NCBI RefSeq assembly: GCF_016583905.1
Contig: NZ_NRRY01000001.1
Span: 62,001 to 126,000, forward strand
DNA length: 64,000 bases
Reading direction: 5' to 3'
Source: Lamprobacter modestohalophilus
Lineage (GTDB): Bacteria > Pseudomonadota > Gammaproteobacteria > Chromatiales > Chromatiaceae
Both the position numbers and the translations under genes were made by a program. Below are positions 35,549 to 47,497 of the stretch, one piece after another. Numbering within the stretch: position 1 is the first letter of the stretch; each line of letters starts with the position of its first letter. Below the pieces are notes generated by a model. That model was not told where the DNA came from. It made no database searches and was given only the letters and a program-made list of their open reading frames with translations.

Positions 35549-38500
35549 TCACAGGTCTGCATCGAGGCTGCGCTCGATCTGATCCAAGGCCGTGAGTGCG
35601 CTTTCAAAGTCGTAGACGTCCAAGGCCGCTGCTAGGGGTTTGAGGGCGTTGGCGGTCGCCGTTCCTGACAGCTGCTGGCTTAGTGTCGAGAGCGTCTCGA
35701 GTGCGCGGATGTCGTCGCTTGCGAGCAACTCCCGCAGCGCCTTGAGTTGGTCTTGGAGTGCGACGCGATTGGTGACGGCGGGCGGCGCGCTCGTCTCCGA
35801 CTCGAGCGCCTGCAAGCCTGCGATCACTGGCGTCAGTGCCGCGAGCGTTTTGCTGAGCAGATGATCGATCTTGCTCGCTTCCTGCTCCTGTAGGCAAGCG
35901 GCCTCGAGTGCCGCAGCGGCCTCGCGCACGCCTTGGGCGCCGATGTTGGCGGCCACGCCTTTGAGCGTATGCGCACAGCGGGTCGGCGCCTCTGGATCTT
36001 GCGCTTTGGCCGCCAGCGCGGCGGCGAAGTCGCCGGCGAAATCCGCTTGGGTCTCGGCGAAGCGCCGTAGCAGGCGCCGGTAGAGCGCCTGATTGTGCTG
36101 GGTAATCGCCAGCCCTGCGGCGGTATCGATGCCTGGTAGATCCACAGGCTTCGTTCCCTCAGGCGTCGCCTCAGGGCTCATGAGGCTCTCTTCACTCCTC
36201 TCCTCACTTCTCTCCTTACTCTTCTTCTCATTCTCCTCCTCGACCTCCTCCTCGACCTCGATCCAACGTGCCATAGTCGTGAGCAGCTCGCGGACCTTCA
36301 CGGGCTTGCCGATGTGATCATTCATGCCGGCGGCGATGGCCTTCTCGCGATCGCCGGTCATCACATTGGCGGTCATCGCAAGGATCGGCAGCTGCCGATA
36401 CCGTGGGTCTTGTCGCATCGCGCGGGTCGCCGCATAGCCATCCATGATCGGCATCTGGCAGTCCATCAACACGCCATCGAAGTGTTGCTGTTCCAGCAGA
36501 TCCAGCGCCTCTTGTCCGTTGTTGGCTACCTCCACCGTCATGCCATTGGTGGTCAAGAGCTCCATGGCCAACTCCTGATTGATCGCGTTGTCCTCCACCA
36601 GCAGCAGATGCGCGCCGCGTAGCTTCGCCAGCGCCTCGCTGGTGGCCTCCTGATGGTCAGCGGCGCGGGAGTCGGTGACCGCCTCGCGGCCCATCGCCGT
36701 GAGGATCGCATCGAGCAGCGTCGAGGGCGTCACCGGCTTGGTCAGAAAGCCGGCCAGCTCCAGATCATCGGCCGCGCGCTGCGCCTCATCGCGCCCATAG
36801 GCGGTGACCATGATCACCGTGGGCGCGCGCGCGATCAGCTGATCGGCCTGGATGGCCCTTGTGGTGTCGAGGCCATCCATGCCCGGCATCTTCCAGTCGA
36901 TCAGCACCAGATCATAGGGCGTGCGGCTGTCGGCCTGCTCGAGGCGCTCGATCGCCTGAGGGCCACTCTCGGCCTGCTCGACCTGGAAGCCGAAGGCCTT
37001 GAGCATGGATTCCAACACCTCGCGCGCGGTGCGATTGTCGTCGACCACCAGCACCCGCAGTGCCTCCAGATCATCCACCTTCAGGCGCCGTTGTGAGCGC
37101 ACCCCGCGCTGCTTGCCTAGACGCACGGTGAAGTGGAAGCGGCTGCCGATCCCCGGCGTGCTCTCGACCCAGATCTCGCCGTCCATCATCGCGGTGAGGC
37201 GTTTGCTGATCGCCAGCCCCAGCCCACTGCCACCATACTTGCGCGTGGTCGAGCTGTCGGCCTGGCTGAAGGACTGGAACAGCCGCTGCTGCTGCTCCGG
37301 GGTCATGCCGATGCCGGTGTCGCGCACCAAAAAATGCAGCCAGACGTGCTCGGCATCTTCTTGGTGTACCCGAATCCGGATCAGGATCTCGCCGCCGGGC
37401 TCGGTGAATTTGACCGCGTTGTTGCCGAGATTGATCAGCACCTGACCCAGGCGTAGCGCATCGCCGATCAATGCCGTCGGCAGGTCCGGCGGCAGCTCGA
37501 ACAGCAGCTCGATGCCCTTCTCCTCGGCCTTGATACCGACCAGGTTGGCGAGGTTGTCCATCACGTCTTCAAGCCGAAAGTCACGCACCTCGATGTCGAG
37601 CTTGCCGGCCTCGATCTTGGAGAAATCCAGGATGTCGTTGATGATGCCGAGCAGCGCCTCGGCCGAGCGATGCGCCTTCTCGATGTAGTTGCGCTGACGC
37701 GGGTTGAGCTCGGTCTGCAGCGCCAGATGCGACATGCCGAGGATGGCGTTCATCGGCGTGCGGATCTCATGGCTCATGTTGGCCAGGAACTCGGATTTGG
37801 CGCGGGTGGCCGCCTCGGCGGCATCGCGCGCTTGCGCGAGCGCCTCCTGAGCCACCTTGCGCTCGGTGATGTCCTCGAAGAAGGCGATGAACCACTCCTC
37901 GTCGCGAACCCGTTGGAGATAGATGGTGACCTCGGCCGGATAGAGGCTGCCGTCCTGGCGCCGGTGTTGGGTCTCGATCTTCAGGCTGTCCTGGCTTTGA
38001 CGCAGATCCTTGGCCACCTGCCGTAAGGCTTCGGGGCTGAATCCGGGGTTGATGTCGCTGACGGTCAGCTGCAGCAGCGCCTCACGGCTATAGCCGAACT
38101 GCGCGCAGCACTGATCGTTGGCGTAGATGAAGCGGCCGTTGTCGGCGTTATTCCACGCGATGCCAATACCGGCGCGATCGATCGCCCGTTGGGTATAAGC
38201 GAGCTGGTCATTGCTCGCCTGCAGCTCGGCGGTGCGCTCGGCGACCAGCGACTCGAGCTGCTGGCGGTGGCGCCGCTCGCTCTCCTGCAAGCGGGCCTTG
38301 GCCTCTTGCTGCTCGGTGACGTCGAGCGTGATGCCGTCCCAGAGGGTGTCGCCGTCTACGCCGCGGCGTGGGCGTGATTGGATCAAGAGCCAACGCTGCC
38401 GGCCATCAGGATGGTTGAATGGCAGCAGCTCGGAGAAATCGCTCAGGTCTGCCGCGCTCTTGGCGCCGGCCTCGGCGTTGCGCTCGCGCGCATCCGGCGG

Positions 38501-39637
38501 TATCCGCGCAAAGATGCAGTCCGAGTCCGCCTGCAGTTGCTCGGCGCTCAAGCCGAGCACGCGTTCGGCGCCGGCGCTGACGTAACAGAACACCGGCTTG
38601 CCGTTGGCGACCTGGTACTGATAGATGAAGCCATTGGGCAGGTTGTCGCCGAGCGAGCGCAGCTGAGTCTCCGTCTCGAGCAAGGCCTGTTTGGCGCGCT
38701 CGGACTCGCGGGTGCGGTTGGCGACGGCGCGGCGCAGCGAGATGACCCAAAGGCCGACCAGGATCAGCACCAGGCTGAGTGCCGCGATCGCCTTGAGTGC
38801 CAGCATGGCATGGCGGCGATAGTCCAGCGGCGTCGTCAGCCATGCTTGGCGTAGATCGGCGATCTCGGCCTCGGGGATCGAGGCCATGCCCTGCTCGACC
38901 AGGTCCAGGGTGGCCTGAGCGTCCTTGCGCGTCGCGCGGTGGAATTTCCCCTCGTAGAGCTCGAACGCCTTGACCAGCTGCTGATGGGCGTTGAGCTGGT
39001 AGAGATAGAAGTTGGCTGGATGCTCATCCATGCAGAAGACCTTGATCTCCTGCGCCTTGGCGGCCGCGATCACGGCCCGGTAATTCTCGTAGCGCTTCAG
39101 GTCATGGATGCCGCGGTTGGCAAGCCAGTCGATGCAGGCATCGCCCTGCATGACGCCGATCTGAAAACCGCGCAGGGTCTCGAGCTTGGTCAGCCCGCCG
39201 ATCGAGCGGTCGCGATAGATGGCCACCGGCAGGGTGGCGTAAGGCTCGGAAAAGGCATACAGTGGCAGGCGCTGCGGGGTCTTGTAGAGGTTCTCGATGA
39301 CATCGGCCTCGCGGTCGAGCAGGCGTTGTTGCGCGAGATCCCATTGCAAGGGCTGCAAGTCCACAGGGATACCGGTGACCTGTGACCAGCGCTGCCAGAG
39401 ATCGGCGAGGTAGCCATCGGCCTCGCCCTCGGCGTTGATGAACAGATAGGGCGGATAATTCTCGTCGCCGACGACGCGCAAGAGGCGCTCCTGTGCGCAT
39501 GCGGCGACTGGCGCGAGCGCGAACAGCAGCAGTGACAGCGGCAAGATGCAATGGCGCTGGAAGCGCCGCGCAGATGGCGCAAGCGATGACAGCGGACGTG
39601 GTTCTGGTCTGCGCTGGTCAGGCGGCATGGATGGCAT
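35549..39637 (-). CDS. Hybrid histidine kinase with periplasmic SBP_bac_3 sensor, 1362 aa
   Basis: Signal peptide ([20 protein letters not shown]) and a periplasmic solute-binding fold (about 45-265: [39 protein letters not shown]) that probably binds a small molecule. A membrane helix lies at about 280-300, then two PAS domains, HisKA (H623 in [10 protein letters not shown]), HATPase (VRDTGIGM), two receivers ([25 protein letters not shown]), a charged Glu/Lys/Ser linker and HPt ([13 protein letters not shown]), ending in a helical tail. It is the last gene of the phytochrome operon. ATG 39637 has gaggttgagg before it and overlaps the preceding gene by 20 bases; an upstream TTG (39652) or ATG 39628 is possible. 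HisKA and HATPase are nearly identical to the preceding kinase. Confidence 0.9.
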   Translation of the reverse strand: MPSMPPDQRRPEPRPLSSLAPSARRFQRHCILPLSLLLFALAPVAACAQERLLRVVGDENYPPYLFINAEGEADGYLADLWQRWSQVTGIPVDLQPLQWDLAQQRLLDREADVIENLYKTPQRLPLYAFSEPYATLPVAIYRDRSIGGLTKLETLRGFQIGVMQGDACIDWLANRGIHDLKRYENYRAVIAAAKAQEIKVFCMDEHPANFYLYQLNAHQQLVKAFELYEGKFHRATRKDAQATLDLVEQGMASIPEAEIADLRQAWLTTPLDYRRHAMLALKAIAALSLVLILVGLWVISLRRAVANRTRESERAKQALLETETQLRSLGDNLPNGFIYQYQVANGKPVFCYVSAGAERVLGLSAEQLQADSDCIFARIPPDARERNAEAGAKSAADLSDFSELLPFNHPDGRQRWLLIQSRPRRGVDGDTLWDGITLDVTEQQEAKARLQESERRHRQQLESLVAERTAELQASNDQLAYTQRAIDRAGIGIAWNNADNGRFIYANDQCCAQFGYSREALLQLTVSDINPGFSPEALRQVAKDLRQSQDSLKIETQHRRQDGSLYPAEVTIYLQRVRDEEWFIAFFEDITERKVAQEALAQARDAAEAATRAKSEFLANMSHEIRTPMNAILGMSHLALQTELNPRQRNYIEKAHRSAEALLGIINDILDFSKIEAGKLDIEVRDFRLEDVMDNLANLVGIKAEEKGIELLFELPPDLPTALIGDALRLGQVLINLGNNAVKFTEPGGEILIRIRVHQEDAEHVWLHFLVRDTGIGMTPEQQQRLFQSFSQADSSTTRKYGGSGLGLAISKRLTAMMDGEIWVESTPGIGSRFHFTVRLGKQRGVRSQRRLKVDDLEALRVLVVDDNRTAREVLESMLKAFGFQVEQAESGPQAIERLEQADSRTPYDLVLIDWKMPGMDGLDTTRAIQADQLIARAPTVIMVTAYGRDEAQRAADDLELAGFLTKPVTPSTLLDAILTAMGREAVTDSRAADHQEATSEALAKLRGAHLLLVEDNAINQELAMELLTTNGMTVEVANNGQEALDLLEQQHFDGVLMDCQMPIMDGYAATRAMRQDPRYRQLPILAMTANVMTGDREKAIAAGMNDHIGKPVKVRELLTTMARWIEVEEEVEEENEKKSKERSEERSEESLMSPEATPEGTKPVDLPGIDTAAGLAITQHNQALYRRLLRRFAETQADFAGDFAAALAAKAQDPEAPTRCAHTLKGVAANIGAQGVREAAAALEAACLQEQEASKIDHLLSKTLAALTPVIAGLQALESETSAPPAVTNRVALQDQLKALRELLASDDIRALETLSTLSQQLSGTATANALKPLAAALDVYDFESALTALDQIERSLDADL

Positions 39638-42600
39638 CCTCAACCTCTTCAAGCGCCGCTAGCGCTTGCTCAAAATCATAGGCCTCGAGCGCGGAACTGA
39701 GCGGTTTGAGCGCCTGGGCGAGGCGACTGTGACCAAGTTGCTCGGCAAGGTCGCGCACCAGTGTGATGGCATCGGTATCGTCTTGCTCGATTAAGGCGCG
39801 CAGTCGGGCGAGTTCGTTCGCCAAGGCTGCAGGATCAAGCGCCAGCTCGGATTGTGCCCCACCCTCGGGCACTGATGTTCCGAGCGCCGATGGCCCGGCC
39901 GACGTCGCTCCGGAAGCAGGGCCAGGCGCGGCAGCCGATAGCGCCCTAAGCCCAGCCAGCACCCGCAGCAGCGCTGCGCAAGTATCGGCGACCAACTCTT
40001 CGAGCTGGCCGTTATCGGCACCGACCTGACAGGCCACCTCCAAGGCTGCCGCTGCTCGGCGCACGCCCTCGGCGCCGATATTGGCTGCCACGCCCTTGAG
40101 CGAGTGTGCGCAGCGCGTTGGCGCCTGCGGGTCCTCTGCGCGAGCAGCCATTGCAGCGGCAAAGTCGCCTGCGAAATTCGCCTGCGTCTCGGCGAAGCGG
40201 CGCAGCAGGCGCCGGTAGAGCGCTTGATTGTGCTGCGTCACGGACAGCCCTGCGGCGGTATTGATGCCTGGTAGAGGAGGGAGTTGAGAGGACTGAGGCG
40301 TGAGCGGAGTAGAGTGAGGCGTTAGCGAAGACGCGGCAGCTTGCTGAGTGCTTGCATTCAGGCTCTCTTTGCTCCTCTCCTGACGCTTCTCCTCACTCTC
40401 CCCCTCTCTCCGCTCAACTCGCTTCTCGACCATGATCCAACGCGCCATGGTGGTGAAGAGTTCGTGCACCTTCACTGGCTTGCCGATGTGATCATTCATG
40501 CCAGCGGCGATGGCCTTCTCACGATCGCCTGTCATCACATTGGCGGTCATCGCCAGGATCGGCAGCTCGCGGTAACGCGGGTCTTGGCGGATGGCGCGGG
40601 TCGCCGCGTAGCCGTCCATGATCGGCATCTGGCAATCCATCAGCACGCCATCGAAGCGCTGTTGCTCGAGCAGCGCGATCGCCTCCTGACCATTGTTGGC
40701 CACCGCTGCGCTCATGCCATTGGTGGTCAAGAGCTCCAATGCCAGCTCTTGATTGATGGCGTTGTCTTCGACCAGCAGCAGAGAGGCGCCGCAGAGTTTG
40801 GTGAGGGCCTCTGCCATCGCCTCCTGCTGATCCGGTCGGTTCAGCCCATCGACCAGGAAGGGACGCTGCGAGGCTTGCTCCTGCTGCTTCTCCAGACGGA
40901 CGCTGAAGTGGAAGGTACTGCCCACGCCCGGCGTGCTCTCGACCTGTATCTCGCCGCCCATCATCTGCGTTAGCCGCTTGCTGATCGCCAGTCCCAGGCC
41001 GCTGCCACCATACTTGCGTGTGGTCGAGCTATCGGCTTGGTTGAACGACTGGAACAGCCGCTGCTGCTGTTCTGCGGTCATGCCAATCCCGGTATCTTGG
41101 ATGCTAAAGCGCAACCAGATGTCGTTTTCTTCTTCCCGCTGCACAATCACGCGGATCAGGATCTTGCCGCCGGGCTCGGTGAACTTGACCGCGTTATTGC
41201 CGAGATTGATCAGCACCTGTCCAAGGCGCAGCGGATCGCCGATCAGCGCCGTGGGCAGGTCCGGGGGCAGCTCGAAGATCAGCTCTAGGCCCTTCTCCTC
41301 GGCCTTGAGACCGACCAGGTTGGCGAGGTTGTCCATCACATCCTCGAGCCGGAACGCGGTGCTCTCGATGTCGAGCTTGCCGGCCTCGATCTTGGAGAAA
41401 TCCAGGATGTCGTTGATGATGCCGAGCAGCGCCTCGGCGGAGCGATGCGCCTTCTCGATGTAGTTGCGCTGACGCGGATTGAGATCGGTCTGCAGGGCCA
41501 GATGCGACATGCCGAGGATGGCGTTCATCGGCGTGCGAATCTCATGGCTCATGTTGGCCAGGAACTCGGACTTGGCGCGGGTCGCCGCTTCGGCGGCATC
41601 GCGCGCCTGCGCCAACTCCTGCTGTGCGGCCTTACGCTCGGTGATGTCTTGGGCAATGCCGCCAATGCGTAGGCACTCGCCTGCGGCATCCATCACTGGG
41701 CGTCCCGCCGCATTGATCCAGCGTCGCTCGCCGTTGGCGTGCCGGATGCGGTACTCGGCATGATAGTAGTCGCCGCTGCTGATCGCCTGTTCGATGCGCT
41801 GCTTGACGTAGGCCCGATCTTCCGGATGGATGCGGGACAGCAGCAAGCGAAAGGAGGCCGGTTGCTCAGCGGGAATGTCGAAGATGCTCCTGAACGACTC
41901 TGACCAATACAACCGATTCTCCTTCAGACGCCATTCCCAGACGCCGATCGAGGCGCCCTCGATGGCGAGGCGCAGGCGCTCTTCGCTCCTGCTGAGCTGC
42001 TCCTGCAGCGCCTTGCGCTCGGTGAAATCGGTCAGCCAGCCGAGGATGCCAGGCTCACCCTGGTAGTCGAGCTTGACGAAGCTGGCCAGCATGTAGCCGA
42101 GACTGCCGTCGTTGCGTCGCATCTCGACCTCAAAATCGGTCACCTGGCCGTCGCGCTCGAGCCGTTCGAGCATGCGCGTGCGCTGCGCGGGATCGGCGTA
42201 GATGTCGCGCGAGGAATCGCCCACCGACAGCGAGAAGGTCTTTTGGAAGCTGGGATTGATCAGACGGATCACCCCGTTGACCGTGATCCCAGCGCATAGC
42301 GGACTGGCATCGAGGATGCTCTGCATCTGCTGGCGCTCGGCGATCAAGGCGTTCTGGGCGCTGACGCGCTCGGCGATGTCCATGAATACCAATACGGCGC
42401 CGACCTGCTCGCCGCCCTTGCGCATCGGCACCATGACGTATTCCACCAGCAGCGCCGCGCCATCGCGTCGCCACAGCAGATCCTGTTCGATGCGACGTTG
42501 TTGGCCGTCGCTGAGGGTGCGGTTCATCGGGCAGTCGGCCTCCGCGCACGGGCGGCCATCGGCATGGTGATGATGCAGCGTGTCATGCAGCGATAAGCCG

Positions 42601-44849
42601 ATCAGCGCCTCCGGCGCATAGCCGAGCAACTCACCAGCGGCGCGGTTGCAGAAGCTGATGCTGCCGTCGAGATCAACGCCGATGATGCCCTCGCCGGCGG
42701 AGTCGAGGATCAGCGCATTGCGCTCGCGCGCGGCCTCGATCTCGGCCTCGGCCTGGCGCAGCGCGGTGCGGTCGAAGATGGCGCCGTCGATGCGCAGCGG
42801 CTGGCCTTGGTCGTCCAGGCTGGCGGCGCCACGAGCGGCGAGCACATGCTCGCTGCCATCCGGCCAGCACACCCGGTACTCGATCTCCAGCGGGCGCTCG
42901 CCACGCAGGCTGGCCGCGAACTCGGCAAGCACCCAGGCACGATCCTCGGGGTGGATGCGCTCGGTCCAGCCCTCTAGGGTTGCCGGCTGGTCCTCTGGCA
43001 GACCAAGCAACTGCGCGACGCGCTTGTCCCAGCTCCAGCGGTTGCTCAGCAGATCGCCGCTCCAAAGACCGACCTCGGCGGCATCCAAGGCCAGATTGCG
43101 GGTGGTTTCGGCCTCGCGCAGCGCCAGCGCGATCTGCTTGGTCTCAGTGAGATCCTGGGCGATGCCGACGAAGTGGGTGATCTGTCCGGCCTCATCCACG
43201 ACCGGTGCGATCGACAGCGAGACCCAGTAATGCTCGCCGCTTCTCTTGGTATTGCAGAGTTCGCCGTGCCAGGTGTTGCCGCTGAGGATGGTTGACCAAA
43301 GCTGTTCATAGGTCTCGGTCGGGGTGTTGTCGCTCTTCAGTAGCCTTGGATTCTCGCCCAGGGCCTCCTCTGCGCTGTAGCCGCTGATCTCGCAAAAGGT
43401 TGCATTGACGTGTTCGATGCGACCCTCGCGGTCGGTGAAGATGATGCAGAGTGGGTTCTGCTCGACCGCCTGGACGTACTTGCGCAGGTCGTGGGTGCGC
43501 TCCTCGACCAGCTCGTTGAGTCGGCCGCGGGCGCGTTCGCCGAGCCAGATCAGGGCGACGATCAGACCCAAGGCGAGCAGCACCACGCCGCCCAGGGCGC
43601 TGAGCAGCGGGGTACGCAGGGCGCGATAGGGCTCCAGGGCCTCATCCAGATCCATCTCGGTGGCGATACCGAGCCCGAGCGTCTTGGACCAGCTCCAGAC
43701 GCCGATCACCAGAACACCGCGATAGTCACGGTAGCCTTGGGCGTCGATGCCATCCTCAGCACGCAGTGCGGCCTGCGCCATCCGGGTCAGCGGCCAGGTC
43801 TCGGGCGCGTTGTTGGGCTGAAAGCCGCGGTTTAGATCGCCGCCTGGGTCAGCGATGCGCAGGCCAGGGGTGGCCTCGAATCCGGCCAATGGCGCTTGCT
43901 CGAAGCGTGAGGGGGTGAGCAGATGGCCGCGCGTATCGAACAGATAGGTCTCGCCGCTGCGGCCCAGCTGTCCGAATGCGGTGATCTGGCGCAGTGCTTG
44001 TGCCGGGTCCAGGCGCAGGCCGAGCAGGGCGCGCATCCCCTGAGCATCATTGACCGGTGTGAGGAGAAACATCGCTTGCGGCAGGCAGTCAGCGCCGGTC
44101 TTCTCCTGATTCGGCGCGCTGGGCGGGATGAACAGGCGCTCGCCGCTCAACAGCCGGGCGAAGTCGAACGGGTTGCAGCGTGCCACCGGATGCAGCTCGC
44201 CGAGTGGCCCTGGCTCGGCAGCGGCCAGCACTCGACCTTCGAGCGAGAGGAGAAACACGTCCTCGGCGTTGCTGAGGTTGCGGCTCTCGGCTAGGCGCTC
44301 GCGCGCCAGCGCCAGTGCTGGGCTGTCGCGCAGCAGGGTCGGCGTCTCGGCGGCCGCGAGCAAGGCCCCGAGCAGCGGCTGCAGCTGTGGATCATTAGCG
44401 ATGCGTTCGGTTTCGCGCTGATGGCTATCGACCCACATCTGCATCGCCTGCTCTGTGGCGCGATTCATCGCCCAGAGCGTCTCGGCCTTGTCGGCGCGCA
44501 GGCGTTGATCGATCTGGCTCAGCCCCTGTTGCGCCAGTGCCAGCGCCAGCGCCAGGAACAGGCCCGCCAGCGCCAGTGCCAATAGCATGACGCCGCGCCG
44601 CTCGATCAGCCGATCCTCGCTGCCGCGACGCAGCCGACGCAGCAGCGTCAGGGTCAGCGCGATGCTGACGCCAATGGTGATGGCCCAGGTGATGAAGGCG
44701 ACCGGTGCGAGCGCGGCGACGCCAGCGCCGGCATCGGCGAGCGCGGTAGCGCATGGGATGATCGCGAGTGCTGAGGCGGTGAGCAGGCGGCGGAGGCGAC
44801 GCGCCGGCCAATGGCGACGAGAATCGGCCCTGCTGTGCTCAGCGACCAT
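39618..44849 (-). CDS. Membrane hybrid histidine kinase with Cache-like sensor and five PAS domains, 1743 aa
   Basis: Two N-terminal membrane segments (about 45-70 and 86-110), a large periplasmic Cache-like sensor (about 115-395, [19 protein letters not shown]), another helix near 410-435 and about five PAS domains up to residue 1070. HisKA (H1102), HATPase (IQDTGIGM), one receiver ([14 protein letters not shown]1405), a low-complexity linker and HPt ([13 protein letters not shown]) follow, then a helical tail. Compared with the kinase at 35549 the first receiver is cleanly missing: the sequence jumps from HFSVRLEKQ through a short linker to the receiver [13 protein letters not shown]. The start ATG 44849 overlaps the upstream response-regulator gene by 11 bases. 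The signal sensed is unknown. Confidence 0.9.
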   Translation of the reverse strand: MVAEHSRADSRRHWPARRLRRLLTASALAIIPCATALADAGAGVAALAPVAFITWAITIGVSIALTLTLLRRLRRGSEDRLIERRGVMLLALALAGLFLALALALAQQGLSQIDQRLRADKAETLWAMNRATEQAMQMWVDSHQRETERIANDPQLQPLLGALLAAAETPTLLRDSPALALARERLAESRNLSNAEDVFLLSLEGRVLAAAEPGPLGELHPVARCNPFDFARLLSGERLFIPPSAPNQEKTGADCLPQAMFLLTPVNDAQGMRALLGLRLDPAQALRQITAFGQLGRSGETYLFDTRGHLLTPSRFEQAPLAGFEATPGLRIADPGGDLNRGFQPNNAPETWPLTRMAQAALRAEDGIDAQGYRDYRGVLVIGVWSWSKTLGLGIATEMDLDEALEPYRALRTPLLSALGGVVLLALGLIVALIWLGERARGRLNELVEERTHDLRKYVQAVEQNPLCIIFTDREGRIEHVNATFCEISGYSAEEALGENPRLLKSDNTPTETYEQLWSTILSGNTWHGELCNTKRSGEHYWVSLSIAPVVDEAGQITHFVGIAQDLTETKQIALALREAETTRNLALDAAEVGLWSGDLLSNRWSWDKRVAQLLGLPEDQPATLEGWTERIHPEDRAWVLAEFAASLRGERPLEIEYRVCWPDGSEHVLAARGAASLDDQGQPLRIDGAIFDRTALRQAEAEIEAARERNALILDSAGEGIIGVDLDGSISFCNRAAGELLGYAPEALIGLSLHDTLHHHHADGRPCAEADCPMNRTLSDGQQRRIEQDLLWRRDGAALLVEYVMVPMRKGGEQVGAVLVFMDIAERVSAQNALIAERQQMQSILDASPLCAGITVNGVIRLINPSFQKTFSLSVGDSSRDIYADPAQRTRMLERLERDGQVTDFEVEMRRNDGSLGYMLASFVKLDYQGEPGILGWLTDFTERKALQEQLSRSEERLRLAIEGASIGVWEWRLKENRLYWSESFRSIFDIPAEQPASFRLLLSRIHPEDRAYVKQRIEQAISSGDYYHAEYRIRHANGERRWINAAGRPVMDAAGECLRIGGIAQDITERKAAQQELAQARDAAEAATRAKSEFLANMSHEIRTPMNAILGMSHLALQTDLNPRQRNYIEKAHRSAEALLGIINDILDFSKIEAGKLDIESTAFRLEDVMDNLANLVGLKAEEKGLELIFELPPDLPTALIGDPLRLGQVLINLGNNAVKFTEPGGKILIRVIVQREEENDIWLRFSIQDTGIGMTAEQQQRLFQSFNQADSSTTRKYGGSGLGLAISKRLTQMMGGEIQVESTPGVGSTFHFSVRLEKQQEQASQRPFLVDGLNRPDQQEAMAEALTKLCGASLLLVEDNAINQELALELLTTNGMSAAVANNGQEAIALLEQQRFDGVLMDCQMPIMDGYAATRAIRQDPRYRELPILAMTANVMTGDREKAIAAGMNDHIGKPVKVHELFTTMARWIMVEKRVERREGESEEKRQERSKESLNASTQQAAASSLTPHSTPLTPQSSQLPPLPGINTAAGLSVTQHNQALYRRLLRRFAETQANFAGDFAAAMAARAEDPQAPTRCAHSLKGVAANIGAEGVRRAAAALEVACQVGADNGQLEELVADTCAALLRVLAGLRALSAAAPGPASGATSAGPSALGTSVPEGGAQSELALDPAALANELARLRALIEQDDTDAITLVRDLAEQLGHSRLAQALKPLSSALEAYDFEQALAALEEVEDAIHAA

Positions 44850-46407
44850 GATGCGCGGGCAGGGTCACGCTAAAGCAGGTGCGCTCTTTTTCGTTGCTGA
44901 TGAAGCTGATCGAGCCGCCGAGCACCTCGGCCATCAGCTTGGCGCTGTAGGTGCCGAGGCCGGAGCCGTCTTCCTTGCCGAAGGTGGCGCCTTTCTCGAA
45001 CAGGCGCTCGCGGATTGCGCTCGGCACCAGGGCCGGGTTCAGCACATGCACCTTGACCTGGCCACCGCCGTGCTCGAAGCGGATGCGCACGCTGCCACGG
45101 GCTGCCGTGGCCTCGATGGCGTTGCGCATCAGGTTGGCGAGGATGGTGTAGATCAGCAGGCGCTCGCCCGAGGCGACCAGCGCCTCTGGCTGGTCGTGCT
45201 CTTGCAGCAACAGCTCGACCATGCCGGCACGCGCCAACGGCTGTAGGTCGCGCATCACCCGTTGGGTCAGATCGACCAGGTTCACCGGCGCGAGCTTGGG
45301 CTCGTATTCGCCGCGCTCGATGCGCAGCAGCTCGACCGAGAAGTTCACCAGCTCGCTGACGGTGAAGGCGGCCTGCTCGATCTTCTCACGCAGCTCATTC
45401 TGCACCGGGGTCAGGTAGCCCTGCTCGCCGAGCTCATCCGCGTAGCCGATGATGGCAGTGAGTGGATTGCGGATGTCGTGGCGCACCATGCGGTCGATAT
45501 CTTCCTGCAGGCGGATGTGCGCGACGGTGAGATCGAGCTGCTCGCGCAGTGCATCGGCGGCATCCTTGAGCCGGAGCTGGGTCTCGATGCGGGCCTTGAG
45601 GATGGTCGGTTGAATCGGCTTGACGATGTAGTCGTCCGCGCCCGCGGTGAGGCCGGCGGCGACCTCGTCGTTGGTCCATTTGGCGGTGACGAAGATGACC
45701 GGGATCGAGGCGGTGCGTGGATTCTGCTTGAGCTTGCTCAGCACCTCCATGCCGTCCATCTCCGGCATCATGATATCGAGCAGGATCAGATCCGGCGGTG
45801 GCTGGGCGGCGGCCACCTTGAGGGCGATGCGGCCATTGATGGCGGCCTTGACGTTGTACTGCGGTTTCAGCGCCTCGGCGACGATCTCGATATTGTCGGG
45901 CTCGTCGTCGACGGTGAGGATGATGCGCTGACGGGGACCGGAGGAGGTCTCGGACTCGCCACCGAGCGGATTGGCGGGATCGCTGCCGGAGGGCAGGTGC
46001 ATGGCGCTGGCGCCGTATTTGAACGCGCTTCTAACGCGCTTGGCGAGTGACTCAGAGGTAAAGGGCTTGGCGACGAAGTCGGTGACGCCGGACTTGATGG
46101 CGTCGGCGACCCTGGTGCGACTGATCTCACCGGTCACCATCAGGAACGGGAGTTTGGCGGTCTTCGGGTTGGCGCGAATCTGCCGCAGCAGTTCGAGCCC
46201 ATTCATCTTTGGCATGTGCCAGTCGGCCAGCACCATGTCAACGCGCTCGCGTACGCGCTCGTGCTTGAGCAGGTTGAGCGCCTCTTGACCATCGGCGGCC
46301 GCAGCCGCGACCTCGAAGCCTTGGTCCTCGAGGGCATAGCTCAGGGTTTTCAGCATCGTCGGGATGTCGTCGACGATCAGTAACCGCATCGGGATGTCAT
46401 CGCTCAT
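44839..46407 (-). CDS. REC-REC-HisKA-HATPase signalling protein, 522 aa
   Basis: Receiver 1 (about 7-125; DWHMP with D62), receiver 2 (about 162-275; LLDIMMPEMDG with D211), a coiled-coil segment, then a histidine-kinase core with MVRHDIRNPLTAIIGYADE (H310) and an ATPase with LMRNAIEATAARG and GSGLGTYSAKLM. Two receivers in front of a kinase make it a relay point: it can receive phosphate from the hybrid kinases and itself phosphorylate others. It lies between the HD-GYP gene (52-base gap) and the large kinase gene (overlap), inside the phytochrome operon. No membrane helix and no DNA-binding domain are seen. Confidence 0.88.
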   Translation of the reverse strand: MSDDIPMRLLIVDDIPTMLKTLSYALEDQGFEVAAAAADGQEALNLLKHERVRERVDMVLADWHMPKMNGLELLRQIRANPKTAKLPFLMVTGEISRTRVADAIKSGVTDFVAKPFTSESLAKRVRSAFKYGASAMHLPSGSDPANPLGGESETSSGPRQRIILTVDDEPDNIEIVAEALKPQYNVKAAINGRIALKVAAAQPPPDLILLDIMMPEMDGMEVLSKLKQNPRTASIPVIFVTAKWTNDEVAAGLTAGADDYIVKPIQPTILKARIETQLRLKDAADALREQLDLTVAHIRLQEDIDRMVRHDIRNPLTAIIGYADELGEQGYLTPVQNELREKIEQAAFTVSELVNFSVELLRIERGEYEPKLAPVNLVDLTQRVMRDLQPLARAGMVELLLQEHDQPEALVASGERLLIYTILANLMRNAIEATAARGSVRIRFEHGGGQVKVHVLNPALVPSAIRERLFEKGATFGKEDGSGLGTYSAKLMAEVLGGSISFISNEKERTCFSVTLPAHHGR

Positions 46408-46459
46408 GGTGCAGGTGTCGTATTCAGATAGCGCTCAAGAATTCTTCCTTCGGCCGAAG

Positions 46460-47497
46460 CTACTGATCTTGCCAATCCGAGATGATGTGTCGGATCTCGG
46501 GGATCAGCTCGGCAAAACGGGTGGCGAGCAGCGGATCGAAATGCTTGCCGGCCTGCTGCTGGATGTGGTCAATGGCGTCTTCGATGGACCAGGCGCACTT
46601 GTAGGGCCGCACCGAGGTCAGGGCGTCGAAGACGTCGGCAATCGCCACCACACGTCCGCACAGCGGGATGTCTTCGCCAGCGAGACCCTGCGGATAGCCG
46701 GTTCCATCCCAGCGCTCATGGTGGGTGAGGGCGATGCTCTCGGCCATGGTGTAGAGTTGGGAGGTGCCGCCGCTCTCGCCGATGATCCTGGCACCCATCT
46801 CGCTGTGCTGGCGCATCACCGCCCACTCGGCCTCATCAAGGCGCCCGGGCTTGAGCAGGATGCTGTCCGGGATACCAATCTTGCCGACGTCGTGCATCGG
46901 CGCGGCGTTGCGCAAGATCTCAGCTTCCTCATCCGTCCAGCCGCTCGCGCGCGCGAGCAGCTCGGCGTAGAGCGACATTCGAATGACATGGTAGCCGGTC
47001 TCGTTATCCTTGAACTCCGCGGCGCGCCCGAGCATGCGCAGCGCTTCGAGTCGGGACTGGATCAGATCCGCTTCGGCGCTCTGAACCCGCCGATAAAAGC
47101 TACGATTCTGATCGCTCAGGGCAATGTGGGTGCGGATGCGGGCCTGCACGATGCTCGGACGCACCGGTTTGGTAAGGTAATCCACGGCGCCGAGCGCGAA
47201 GCCGCGCTGCTCATCGAGCTCGTCATCCATGGCGGTACAAAAGATCACCGGGATATCGCTCAGGCGTGGGTCTTGCTTGATCGTTTCGCAGACCTTGTAG
47301 CCATCGATGCCGGGCATCATGATGTCCAGCAGGACCATGTCTGGTTTGTGCTCGTGGAGGGTCTTGAGCGCATCCTGGCCGGACTTGGCGAAGGCAAGGT
47401 CATAGTCTTGCTTCAGGATTTGACGCAGCAGATTCAGGTTGGCCGGTTCGTCATCGACCACCAGGATTCGATAGCGTTGCAGTTTGTCTTGGTTCAT
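46460..47497 (-). CDS. REC-HD-GYP c-di-GMP phosphodiesterase, 345 aa
   Basis: RpfG-like. Receiver with D58 in VLLDIMMPGIDG, a linker, and an HD-GYP domain with HD at residues 202-203 (AAPMHDVGKIGIP), LTHHERWDGTGYPQG (GYP 267-269) and VVAIADVFDALTS. It hydrolyses c-di-GMP to pGpG or GMP; phosphorylation of D58 is the likely switch. The ATG at 47497 overlaps the upstream hybrid kinase stop as ATGA, so kinase and phosphodiesterase are translated together, an RpfC/RpfG-like arrangement. A paralogue lies at 57588. The perfect palindrome cttcggccgaag (46448-46459) follows its stop. Confidence 0.92.
   Translation of the reverse strand: MNQDKLQRYRILVVDDEPANLNLLRQILKQDYDLAFAKSGQDALKTLHEHKPDMVLLDIMMPGIDGYKVCETIKQDPRLSDIPVIFCTAMDDELDEQRGFALGAVDYLTKPVRPSIVQARIRTHIALSDQNRSFYRRVQSAEADLIQSRLEALRMLGRAAEFKDNETGYHVIRMSLYAELLARASGWTDEEAEILRNAAPMHDVGKIGIPDSILLKPGRLDEAEWAVMRQHSEMGARIIGESGGTSQLYTMAESIALTHHERWDGTGYPQGLAGEDIPLCGRVVAIADVFDALTSVRPYKCAWSIEDAIDHIQQQAGKHFDPLLATRFAELIPEIRHIISDWQDQ

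Noticed and set aside
46448-46459. Palindrome cttcggccgaag as a terminator after the HD-GYP gene
   Set aside because: The arms have no loop and no T-run follows on the minus strand; read-through to the next gene is more likely.
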